Below are positions 9,327-17,054 of a stretch of DNA of 20,952 nucleotides, one piece after another. The translations under genes and the position numbers were made by a program. Location: positions 138,501 through 159,452 of the forward strand of contig CAUYUJ010018039.1 of assembly GCA_963575745.1 (NCBI GenBank), in the 5' to 3' direction. The notes under the pieces are model-generated. The model worked only from the letters and a program-made list of their open reading frames with translations. It was not told the origin of the DNA and ran no database searches. Each line of letters starts with the position of its first letter. Position 1 is the stretch's first letter. Origin of the DNA: Prorocentrum cordatum (Eukaryota; Sar; Dinophyceae; Prorocentrales; Prorocentraceae).

Positions 9327-9382
9327 AGGACGAGGAGGAGGAGGAAGGAGAAGGAGAAGGAGGAGGAGGAGGAGGAGGAGGT
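9327..9382. repeat. (GAG)n tract downstream of LINE-B
   Basis: GAG/GAA triplets end in a nearly pure GAG run. The tract lies about 55 bases past the LINE-B stop codon on its 3' side. It could be part of the element's tail or a later expansion. Confidence 0.85.
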
Positions 9383-9437
9383 TTTCCCGCGAGCACAGCG
9401 TGGGCGAGCACCTCGCGTCCACCTGCGACAGGCCTGG

Positions 9438-12278
9438 CTAGACCTCCGCATCGCCTGAGGCGGCGGAGGAAGAGAGTGCCTCCACGCCGCTTCCAGCGGC
9501 AGAGGCCCTGGCAGCAATCCCAATCGACTCCAGAAAATCCAATTCCTGAGTCCTTGACAGTGCGACCACCTCTCCAGGCAGTCTATCATTCTTGTATGGA
9601 TGCTTACCTGCCAGCAAACGATTACGTCGAGTCTTGGCGTTGTGGTCCTTCGGGTCCTTAGGACATCCAGCAAGTAACCCACAAGCCCTGGCGCTCAAAA
9701 AGGCGCCGCACTCTCGACAGAAGGTATAGTGGCCTATTCGAGACAGCTTGTGTCGCCTTGGCCCCTGCAAAGGAGCCCCGTCGACGCGCGCTATCTTCTT
9801 CCACTTGCCGTGGGAGGAGAAACCCTTCCTGCAAAACTTACGAGACAACACCAACTTGGCCTTATAGCTGTGGGCCCGTCTAGCACAACAAGCACACCTC
9901 CACGACCCCCTATCCCACTCCAGGACGTGCCGAGACCCTGGAGGAGGCAGCACCGAACGGCGCGGCCGAGGGCCAGGGGGCTGGGGGGCATTCTGGAGAC
10001 GGCCTGTGGTGTCGTCGAACGTGCCTATCTTACAAGTCATATCACCGACGAGCCCAAGAACAGCACAAACCTCCTTGAACCTAGACACCCACGTGTCGCG
10101 AGTGTGAGGCGGGATGGCGTCTAGCTTGGCTCCCTCCTTCGCTTGAAGGTCGGCGCATTGATTCCCTCGGTAGTTGCACAGCTCGAGTCCCTCGAGCTGC
10201 TGGGCCTGAGCCTTTTTGGAATGCGCTTTGACCTTGACGACGACGAGGTCCCCCTCCCCCGAGAACGAATCCTCAATCGCATTCCAAATCATGTGCCATA
10301 AATCTGCATGCGGTCGCCTGGCTTGGCGGCACCAAACTGGGCCTCGCCTGAAGCCCCGAACGACTGTGGAATTGTCGATCCCTACCTGCAGAGGGGCTGT
10401 GCCGTGGCGAAGAACATTCAAAAAACCATACAATTCAGCTCTAAGCACACTTTGTGCCTGCCTTACTCCTGGAACCGTGCCATGCATCGCTTTGCGTACG
10501 TTGCCGTGCTGGTCAACAAAGCAGAGGCCCCAACCGAACGCTTTCAACCCAGAGACCCCGACCCCCGACCCATCCGAATAGGCCAGGCCCGAGAGAAGGG
10601 GATCGTCCCCGTACTCGGGGTCCAGGGTCTCAATGCTGGGCGTGACGTCCTGGAAGGGGTCCCCCAGTGGGTGAGGCGCGAGAGCCCTGGAGAAGAGACG
10701 GGAGGAGGAGCTCGAGGAGGAGGCACGGTGGATTATATCAGGATAAGATTCACCTGCAGCCTGGCGCTGCCCCTGAAACGCTGGGCACCTACAAAATCTA
10801 TGGTGTTGATTTCCTATGGCGTGCCCGCACTTTTGACAACTTCGATCTTCCGAGTGGCCAGCTCTCCACACTTTATCTTGCGTCCAAAAATCGCTGCACA
10901 GGAAAGCTAGCATAGCCGACTGCTTCTGGCCCTTTTTCTTTTTTGTCCTGACTGCTGCGCGACAAGGCTCGAGGAAGGGCTTCCGAAAGGGCATGCCTCG
11001 CTGCGTTGCCCAGTCGGTGAGCTCTTGATCCTCTAAACGAAGGTAAATATACTTGCGCAGCGTGCTCGGCGCCGATCGGCGCATGTCAAACATTTCACCA
11101 GCGTGAGTGCGGATGGTGTGCCAGCTAGGCCAGGACCAGCCCAGCCTCTGGAGCGTAAGATTACAAGCAGAAGCTGGCCCTCGAACTTGGCCCCAGGGGC
11201 GATCTAGCGTCCGACTCCGTCTGGCCGCTTCGCGTGACATTTCCCTGCGCCAGGCCCTGGCCATGTCTACCTGATGCACTCCATTCCAGGCCTGCGTGGC
11301 CCACATGCATAGCGGCCTCTGCGATCCCTCGACCACAGGATCAACTTGATACGTCCAGAGTCGGAGGACTCTGTCTCGACCAATCGCACTACCGCCCAGG
11401 CTGCCCGAAACCATGACACGCATTCTGTTCAGAGAAACAGGCGAGACTCCTAACCAGCTCGACCCGTAGGTCACGGACGGGATCACCCCTTGGCGGACAA
11501 CCCTGGCGAGGCGGGCCCCTTGCTTTGAGAGGGCTTTTAATTTTGACTTGCGCTGGCATGCGTATTTAAATCTCTTCTGCATTTTCTTTCTTTTGCGAAC
11601 TATGGCGCCTCCAGCGCTGTCCACTCCCAGCTGTGAGCTGGTGTCGGTGATGGCAAGACCCAGGTCTTTGGCCCAGGCAGCGCAGCGATTTCGAGCCGAG
11701 GCCGAGGCGACGAGGATGTACCCTTTGCCGCGGGCACCACGGGAGACAGGGATGCGCCAGGTACCTTCAATCTCACGGGTATAGAACGTGACAGCGGCCT
11801 GCAGAACATTGAGACATCGCAACGCTCCTCGGACTTGAATACTGAGATCATCGACGAATAACTTCATCTGGAGGCGAGCCCCCCAGGCTTGATGTATTGC
11901 ATCTGTGACCTGCAGCACCACCATCTTGAGTGCCCTGGTGCCACCGATCGAGCCTGCCACAACGGCCGAAAAAGTTTGCATCGACTTGTTGGCTAGGACC
12001 CCTCGAAATGCAACCAGCCTGGTGGACGTGTAGATGCTGATAAGAAGCTTGGCTAGCTGCTGTGGGAAGCCGCACAGAGGGGCTACGACCCACAGAGCAT
12101 TCATGGTTACATGTTCAAAAGCACGCGACAGATCCAGCACCCCCGTCACAGACACCTCCCCCTCACGCGTCCCCTCATCGTGCACCATCTGGTGCCATGC
12201 TGCCTCTTCGGGGCCAGGAGGAGGAGGAGTCGGCGCGGCCATGCAACGCCCCCACGTGGGCCACAAGAGAAAAACCAA
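9438..12278 (-). CDS. LINE-B polyprotein: reverse transcriptase (partial), zinc knuckle, RNase H, C-terminal Cys/His domain
   Basis: This is a 946-codon open frame ending in TAG at 9438-9440. The first codon is TTG directly after an in-frame TGA region, so the boundary is a break and not a genuine start. Residues about 46-150 are RT palm: motif A LDLSRAFEHV with its Asp, a degenerate motif B AVVAGSIGGTRAL, and motif C LFVDDLSI. Residues about 200-460 match the thumb and connection region by position. Residues 481-496 form a zinc knuckle (CQKC followed by HHRFC). Residues about 565-715 are RNase H with YSDGSG (Asp ~568), RAEL (Glu ~614), GIDNS (Asp ~634), the KAHS histidine and NQCADL (Asp ~709), so all catalytic acids are present. 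Residues about 790-900 form a Cys/His domain: CACC, then HKLSRIGHYTFCRECGAFLS, a later Cys, and LLAGKHP. I know that last pattern from dinoflagellate retroelement proteins. In LINEs this protein copies element RNA and removes the template. Being 5'-broken, this copy is probably inactive, yet the 2.8 kb without a stop suggests a recent insertion or selection. Confidence 0.85.
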   Translation of the reverse strand: MVFLLWPTWGRCMAAPTPPPPGPEEAAWHQMVHDEGTREGEVSVTGVLDLSRAFEHVTMNALWVVAPLCGFPQQLAKLLISIYTSTRLVAFRGVLANKSMQTFSAVVAGSIGGTRALKMVVLQVTDAIHQAWGARLQMKLFVDDLSIQVRGALRCLNVLQAAVTFYTREIEGTWRIPVSRGARGKGYILVASASARNRCAAWAKDLGLAITDTSSQLGVDSAGGAIVRKRKKMQKRFKYACQRKSKLKALSKQGARLARVVRQGVIPSVTYGSSWLGVSPVSLNRMRVMVSGSLGGSAIGRDRVLRLWTYQVDPVVEGSQRPLCMWATQAWNGVHQVDMARAWRREMSREAARRSRTLDRPWGQVRGPASACNLTLQRLGWSWPSWHTIRTHAGEMFDMRRSAPSTLRKYIYLRLEDQELTDWATQRGMPFRKPFLEPCRAAVRTKKKKGQKQSAMLAFLCSDFWTQDKVWRAGHSEDRSCQKCGHAIGNQHHRFCRCPAFQGQRQAAGESYPDIIHRASSSSSSSRLFSRALAPHPLGDPFQDVTPSIETLDPEYGDDPLLSGLAYSDGSGVGVSGLKAFGWGLCFVDQHGNVRKAMHGTVPGVRQAQSVLRAELYGFLNVLRHGTAPLQVGIDNSTVVRGFRRGPVWCRQARRPHADLWHMIWNAIEDSFSGEGDLVVVKVKAHSKKAQAQQLEGLELCNYRGNQCADLQAKEGAKLDAIPPHTRDTWVSRFKEVCAVLGLVGDMTCKIGTFDDTTGRLQNAPQPPGPRPRRSVLPPPGSRHVLEWDRGSWRCACCARRAHSYKAKLVLSRKFCRKGFSSHGKWKKIARVDGAPLQGPRRHKLSRIGHYTFCRECGAFLSARACGLLAGCPKDPKDHNAKTRRNRLLAGKHPYKNDRLPGEVVALSRTQELDFLESIGIAARASAAGSGVEALSSSAASGDAEV

Positions 12279-12400
12279 AAGGTCTCACAATCCCGTGCGG
12301 GCCGCGCCCCGGCCCAGCGAGGAAACGCAACCGGGCGCCACGCAAATCTGACTGAGCCCGACCATGGGGGGTGCGCGCGGAGCCCCCAAGAAGAAGCGTA
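12263..12400 (-). pseudogene. Frameshifted upstream part of LINE-B reverse transcriptase
   Basis: In another minus-strand frame the sequence just upstream of the large open frame reads RLRFLAGPGRGPHGIVRPFG. This resembles the start of a LINE RT (a K-P-G-G followed by RPIG-like block). The large frame then continues with WPTWGRCMAA. The two meet at 12263-12271, so a small indel there would explain the break. The assignment of the upstream part rests on a short motif. Confidence 0.5.
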
Positions 12401-12703
12401 AGGGACTGGGGGCGCAGAAGTGTTGCGATGCCTGTCTGCAAGTCTTGCTCGGCCGCCCGAAACGCAAAACCGGAAGCCTCTGGTAGCCGACGCAACCGGA
12501 CCCGGCCGTCGCACGAGCTCCCAGCTGCTGCTTCCTGTTCAAGCCGTTTGCACCTCGGCGATCGCGCTCGGCCTGCACGCTCCGATAACGACTATGACCC
12601 TGGTCAGCGCTTGCCGTTCGCCGCGCACCCGCGCGCTGCATTCTTCCCTGCCACGCCCGTGACGGCCGATCGCGCGCCGCGACTGACTAGTCGCCCGCTC
12701 TCA

Positions 12704-12801
12704 CACACACACAACACACAACACACAACACACAACACACAACACACACAACACACAACACACACACAACACACACACACACACGCACACACACACACAC
12801 A
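12704..12801. repeat. CA / CAACA microsatellite
   Basis: About 100 bases of (CA)n are interrupted at regular steps by AACACA, giving a compound CACACAACA pattern. It bounds the LINE-B region on its upstream side. Confidence 0.93.
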
Positions 12802-13164
12802 CCAGGGCGAGCGCCCAGCAGCAGCGGCGGCGGCGGCGCCCGCGCGGCGCCGCGGGCTTGGGGGGGGCCGCGGCCCCTTCCGCCTGCTCGAGCCCGGAGC
12901 TGGAATGGCGCGAGCCAGGCTTGCAGGACTCGCGCGGCCTGTGCACACAAGGTGCGTGCGGCGTTGCACAGCGGCACGGCGCGGCCAGATGTCTCGCGAT
13001 GGACACGCAGCCGTGGATCACAGCTGCCCCCTATCACACTCACATCCCTCATTTCGTCGTGGCTTTCGCCGTCCACGTCCGCATCCTCTTGCTTTCCTCC
13101 AAGAGTCACAGCGACATCACTAGAACCCCCATGCACTGTTTCGAACCCCCCACATGACGTGCCT
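12802..13164. other. GC-rich spacer, no gene recognised
   Basis: The sequence has a short GGC run at 12824-12835 and a GGGG run near 12860. Open frames on both strands show no domain. Confidence 0.45.
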
Positions 13165-13260
13165 TTTCTTCTTCCTCCTCCTCCTCCTCCTCCTCCTCCT
13201 CCTCCTCCTCCCCCTCCTCTTCCCCCTCCTCTTCCTCCTCCTTTTCCTCCTCGTCGTCCT
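13165..13260. repeat. (TCC)n pyrimidine tract
   Basis: A TCC/CTT array has CCCCTCCTCTT interruptions. It faces a GAG array at 13488-13560 about 230 bases away and is of complementary type, so the two form an imperfect inverted pair. Confidence 0.9.
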
Positions 13261-13487
13261 GCCATGACTCTGCCACCTCTACATCCAGCATCAGAATTCA
13301 CTTCTCTCTGGGACTTCTGGTGCGCGAGAAGTCAACACAAATGGGCGCCAAGGGAAAGATGTACACGCACAGCTGCTGTCACACTGGCCGTTTAGCTCGC
13401 CAGCGTGTTTTGTCATGCTTTTCAGATAGCTGGGGAACGCCAAGTCTGGGCCGGTTCCTGACACCTTCCCTTTTCCACCTTGCTGCA

Positions 13488-13600
13488 GGAGGAGGAGGAG
13501 GAGGAGGAGGAGGAGGAGGAGGAGGAGAGGAGGAAGAGGCGGCGGAGGAGGAGAAGCGGGGAGGGGGCAGAGGGAGGAGGCGGGGCATGGAACAAGGAAA
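13488..13600. repeat. (GAG)n purine tract
   Basis: A pure GAG run at 13488-13527 passes into degenerate GGAGGA/GCGG sequence. It is low-complexity in all frames. Confidence 0.9.
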
Positions 13601-14110
13601 GGGCGAGGGGGACCATGGCTGAAGGGCCAGGAAAGGGTGAGCATGGGGGCGTGGCAGGAGAAGGGAGGGGGTGAAGAGAGAAGCGAGGGAACTGTGAGGG
13701 AGCAGTGGGATGAGGGAGCGAAGCGGCGAGGAGGGGGGGGGAAGGGGGGGGGATGGGACGAGGACACGGGACAGCGAGGGAAAAAAGGGCGCGAAGGGAG
13801 GCGCGTGAGAGGTTGGTGGCGAGGGCGGGAGCCCCGCCAGGGCGCCACGTCGCCGACCGCTACGCTGATGCGGCAGGGACCAGTGCGCTCCAGGCGGGCG
13901 GCCAGGGGGGGGGGAGCGGCAGGTTTGGGGTGGGGCCCTGACGGGCACGATGCGAGCGACTGATGTGGATCGACGGCGTCTCGGGCGGCTCGTGGGCGGG
14001 CACGGCGGCCGGTGCGCTCCACTGTCGGACACTTTGCGACTCCAACCAGCCGAGAGTGCACCTAGCAGACAAACACACGCAGCGACGCGGAACGCAGTGA
14101 TACGCGGGGG
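13601..14110. other. Purine-rich then GC-rich segment, no gene recognised
   Basis: 13601-13800 is strongly purine-biased, with G runs of 8-10 near 13730-13760. 13800-14110 is mixed GC-rich. No protein domain or RNA gene was recognised. Confidence 0.45.
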
Positions 14111-14206
14111 GAGGGGGAGGAGGAGGAGGAGGAGGAGGAGGAGGCGAAGAGCGAGGAGGAGGAGGAAGGAGGATGGAGAAGGGGAGGAGGAGGAGGAGGA
14201 GGAGGA
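14107..14206. repeat. (GAG)n tract
   Basis: Two GAG runs are separated by GCGAAGAGCGAGG, followed by GAAGGAGGATGGAGAAG. It is low-complexity. Confidence 0.9.
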
Positions 14207-14330
14207 CCAGTGTAAACCCAAGAGTCATCAACGATGTTGGAGTAAACCCTCCCTCCAAGCTCCCTCTTCATGGGCCCCTACAACGGTTCATTTCCATTGA
14301 TGGAGCTGCCTCGTTGGAAGACACCCGTTT

Positions 14331-14466
14331 GAAGACCCTGAAGCATGCCAAAGCAATGTTCTCGGGATTACATCGCCACGCATCAATCTGACTGCTGCGT
14401 CTTGACGATCCTGAACCATGCCAGAACGCCATTCCTAGGATTTCAGCACAGAGAACCAATGTAACT
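14331..14466. repeat. Two diverged copies of a ~73-bp unit
   Basis: Copies offset by 73 bases share CCTGAA-CATGCCA, GGATT-CA and CAAT-T-ACTG. The match is partial, so homology is likely but not certain. They sit just left of the 82-bp array. Confidence 0.5.
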
Positions 14467-14524
14467 GTTGCACCAATATAATCCCGAATCCTTCCCAAAC
14501 CATTTCTGGTACGTTGATGATAGG

Positions 14525-14843
14525 AACCCGTGAAACTCTTGAAAATGTTGTAAACGAATGTGCGCGGCGCTAAGGCGAGAACCACATTTTGAAAAGAAGC
14601 CGCCCTCAATTCGTGAACCTCCTGCCATTTTTACAACGAATGTGCGCCGCGCTAAGGCGAGAACCACATTTTGAAAACCACTCGCCCTCGATCCGCGAAG
14701 ATCTAGCACATGTTAAAACGAATGTGCGCGGCGCTACATCGAGAACCACATTTTGAAAACGACCCGCCCTCAATCCGTGAAGCTCTTGCCTTTTTTGTTC
14801 TCTCTTTTTTTGACAAAAAAAGCGCGGCGATAAGGCGAGAACC
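14525..14843. repeat. ~82-bp tandem repeat array, left block
   Basis: Units start with CGAATGTGCGC at 14555, 14637 and 14719, giving an exact 82-bp period. A fourth, disturbed copy has its GCGCGGCG core at 14822. Each unit holds GCGC(G/C)GCGCTAAGGCGAGAAC, CCACATTTTGAAAA, CGCCCTC-ATCCGTGAA and a CTCTTGCC-like part. The fourth copy carries a T/A-rich insertion (14790-14820) and stops after GAGAACC. Confidence 0.93.
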
Positions 14844-14860
14844 AAGAGAGAGAGAGAGAG
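14844..14860. repeat. (GA)n microsatellite at array break
   Basis: A run of about eight GA units begins exactly where the fourth 82-bp copy is broken off. Confidence 0.85.
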
Positions 14861-14880
14861 CGTGATCCACCGACGCTTTA

Positions 14881-15106
14881 CTGTGGAAAATTCCCCCCTC
14901 CCTTCCTCCGGAACCCGGGGGTCCCCCCCCCTCGAAAACCAGGGCGGGGTCACTACCGGTTCGAACCCCCCCCCCCCCCCCGAAAAACCGCGGGGGGGGT
15001 CACTACCGGTTCGACCCCCCCCCCCGAAAACTTGGGGGGATCACTGCCGGTTCGAACCCCCCTCCCCCCTCAAAAACTGAGGGGGGGTCACTACCGGTTC
15101 TAACCT
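14881..15106 (+). repeat. Left arm: four-copy hairpin unit with GGTTCGAACC core
   Basis: Units are recognised by CACTACCGGTTCGAAC (or a one-base variant) at about 14951, 15001, 15042 and 15089. Each is preceded by a G run plus T and followed by a C run and CGAAAA. The outer end carries CTGTGGAAAA at 14881. Within a unit the G run can pair with the C run, so each unit is a hairpin. The whole arm is the reverse complement of the right arm. Confidence 0.9.
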
Positions 15107-15790
15107 CTCCCACTGTCCCCACTGTTCCACTGTCCCCACTGTCCCCACCACTGTCCCTACTGTACCTCTGTCCCATTGTCCCACCGCCGTCCTCGCCACC
15201 GCCCTCACCACTGTCGCCACCACCACTGTACCTTCCACTGTCCCACTGTTTCCACCACATTCCCACTGTCCCCACACCAGTGTCCCCACCACCACCGTCC
15301 CCACCACTGTCCCACTGTCCCCACTGTTCCCACCATTGTCCCCGCTGTCCCCACCAGTGCCCCCACCAGTGTCTCACTGTCCCCACTCTCCCCGCCAATG
15401 TCCCACCACAATCCCACTCTCCCCACTTTCCCCACGGTCCCCACCACTGTCCCACTGTCCCCACTGTTCCCACCACTGTCCCACTGTCCCCGCCGCTGTC
15501 CCACTATGCTGTCCCACCGTCCCCACTGTCCCCATCACTGTCCCACTGTCCCCACTGTCCCCACCACTTTCCCCATTGTACTACTGTCCCACCACTGTCC
15601 GCACCACCGCCTTCACCACTGTCCCCACCACTACCGTCCCCACCACTGTCCCACTGTCCCCACCACTGTTCAGCTGTCCCCTCACCCCCACACGGCGCGC
15701 ACCCACCACCACCGCTCCCCCAACCCACCGTGCCTGCACACGTGTCCCAACTTGTTACCACGCGCCAGCTGTCCCAACCAATGGCTAACA
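15107..15790. repeat. CCACTGTCCC minisatellite
   Basis: Nearly 600 bases are built from CCACTGTCCC and CCCACTGTCC decamers with CCACCA insertions, decaying to CA/CC-rich sequence by about 15790. It is C-rich on the plus strand and G-rich on the minus strand. All open frames through it (Ser/His/Pro/Thr, or Gly/Trp/Val on the other strand) are repeat artefacts. Confidence 0.93.
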
Positions 15791-15894
15791 TCACCGTTCC
15801 CCCCAGACAGCACTATTCTAGTCCCATCAAACATATCCCCTTGCCGGGTCCCAGAACCAACTGTCCCAAGGAGCGGGCATCGTCTGCCGGCGGC

Positions 15895-16130
15895 GACGGG
15901 GGGGGGGCTCGAACCGGTAATGACTCCCCCGATTTTCGACGGGGGGGGGGGCTCGAACCGGTAGTGACCCCCCCTTGGTTTTCGAGGGGGGGGGGGTTCG
16001 AACCGGTAGTGACCCCCCCCCTTTTCATGATGGACTGGGGGTGGGGGGGTTCGAACCGGTAGTGATCCCCCCGGTTTTCTAGGGGGGGGGGAGGTTTAGG
16101 ACCCCCAATGACCCCCCCGGTTTTCCACCA
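15895..16130 (-). repeat. Right arm: inverted array of the same hairpin unit
   Basis: GAACCGGTAGTGAC or a near form occurs at 15911, 15955, 16000 and 16053, with a decayed fifth copy near 16092. Here the order is TTTTCGA, G run, TTCGAACCGGTAGTGA, C run, which is the reverse complement of the left arm. The outer end has TTTTCCACCA at 16121-16130, matching the left end CTGTGGAAAA in inverted orientation over GTGGAAAA. Confidence 0.9.
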
Positions 16131-16139
16131 GCAGCGGTA

Positions 16140-16265
16140 GAACCCGCCCTCACTCCGTGAAACTCTTGCAAATGTTTAAAACAAATGTGCGCCGCGCTAA
16201 GGCGATAACCACATTTTGAAAACGACCCGCCCTCCATCTGTGAAGCTGTTGCCAATGTTTAAACT
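16140..16265. repeat. ~82-bp tandem repeat array, right block
   Basis: One full unit and two partial units show AACCCGCCCTCACTCCGTGAA, a CTCTTGC-AATGTTTAAAA stretch, AATGTGCGCCGCGCTAAGGCG, CCACATTTTGAAAACGACCC and GCCCTCCATCTGTGAAGCT. Orientation and sequence match the left block at 14525-14843. Confidence 0.9.
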
Positions 16266-16370
16266 TCAGGGTCATCAGTGGTGATGAAGTCTCAGGCGAA
16301 AGCGCCCGGCCCGCCCTAAAAAATGGCCTCGGGGTGCGACAGGGAGAAGTTATGTATAAGGAAAAGGAAC

Positions 16371-16407
16371 GGAGGAGGAGGAAGAGGAGGAGGAGGAGGA
16401 GGAGGAG
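16371..16407. repeat. (GAG)n tract
   Basis: A short GAG array with one GAA interruption. Confidence 0.85.
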
Positions 16408-16655
16408 CGCACGGGCCAAGAGAAGAGACACAACGAGGGCACCGATTGGGGGCCCATGAAAACGAGGGTTGAACCGAAGAGCCTGGTACGCATGAAAGAC
16501 GGCGTCGAAGTACAGAGCAATGGAGGTCAGCTCTAATGGGGAACGACAAGCACGACTGACATCAGGGGCAGCAAGGAAGGAGGAAGGAAGGAGAGGCGGC
16601 GCAGCAACAGCAGCGGAGAACGCGGGGCAGGAGAGACTGCGCAAGGGCTCCCAAC

Positions 16656-16684
16656 TTCGCGCTTCGCGCTGCGCGAAGCGCGAA
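16656..16684. repeat. Perfect 14-bp inverted repeat (GC-rich hairpin)
   Basis: TTCGCGCTTCGCGC, a single T, then GCGCGAAGCGCGAA are exactly complementary. A related motif (GAAGCGCGAAGCGCGAATAA followed by CTTCGCGCCCTCG) lies at 16754-16786, and both copies are followed by AATAACTTCGCGC. A terminator role is not supported, because there is no neighbouring gene. Confidence 0.9.
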
Positions 16685-17054
16685 ATGTGAATAACTTCGC
16701 GCTCTCGCACCGCCTCCCAGGGGAGAAGAGGAGGACGAGGAGGAATCGGAGCCGAAGCGCGAAGCGCGAATAACTTCGCGCCCTCGAGGGCGCCCTTGCT
16801 TTGGGACAGACCGTCACCTCTCGGGGCCCCGCAGTGGAGACGCGCGCGAGTGGGCCCTGGAAGCCTCCTGGAGGTGGCCCAGGCGCTGCAGCCAGACTTT
16901 GCCACCGCAACGGCGACGGAAGGGGGGGCGAGAGCCGCCAGCCGCAACGCACAGAACGATCCGTGCACGCCGGTTGGAAGACGTGGGTTAACACATGAAG
17001 TCGGAAGGCGTTGGAAGCACATTGTGCTTCCACCCGCCCCCTGAAGAGGAGGAA

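Larger units (their letters stand above)
9438..12500 (-). mobile_element. LINE-B: non-LTR retrotransposon with RNase H, 5'-truncated or rearranged
   Basis: The element is defined by the large open frame below plus about 200 bases of upstream sequence in a shifted frame that still looks like RT N-terminus. Right of about 12500 I see no endonuclease motif before a CA microsatellite begins at 12704, so the 5' half of the element appears lost. Its orientation matches LINE-A, but its RT and RNase H architecture is different. Confidence 0.8.
14881..16130. mobile_element. Composite inverted-array structure inserted in the 82-bp satellite (possible element)
   Basis: Two multi-copy arms in opposite orientation flank a minisatellite. 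The whole block separates two groups of 82-bp repeats that otherwise look like one array. That is the shape of a foldback-type element or of an inverted duplication. It contains no transposase or other gene, and no clean target-site duplication was found by eye. Confidence 0.4.

Noticed and set aside
10214-10581. Plus-strand frames across the LINE-B RNase H region
   Set aside because: They lie opposite a domain-bearing minus-strand frame and encode nothing recognisable.
6600-12278. One single long LINE covering both coding regions
   Set aside because: Each region has its own RT motif A and motif C, and only the right one has RNase H, so they are two elements.
15176-16062. Overlapping 260-codon plus-strand frames rich in Ser/His/Pro/Thr
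   Set aside because: They are the CCACTGTCCC decamer read in different frames, and all frames are open at once.
14945-16070. tRNA genes suggested by GGTTCGAACC
   Set aside because: Only the B-box-like palindrome is present. No acceptor stem, D arm or anticodon arm can be placed around it.
16656-16684. Intrinsic bacterial terminator
   Set aside because: The hairpin has no following T run, no upstream gene, and the window is eukaryotic in character.
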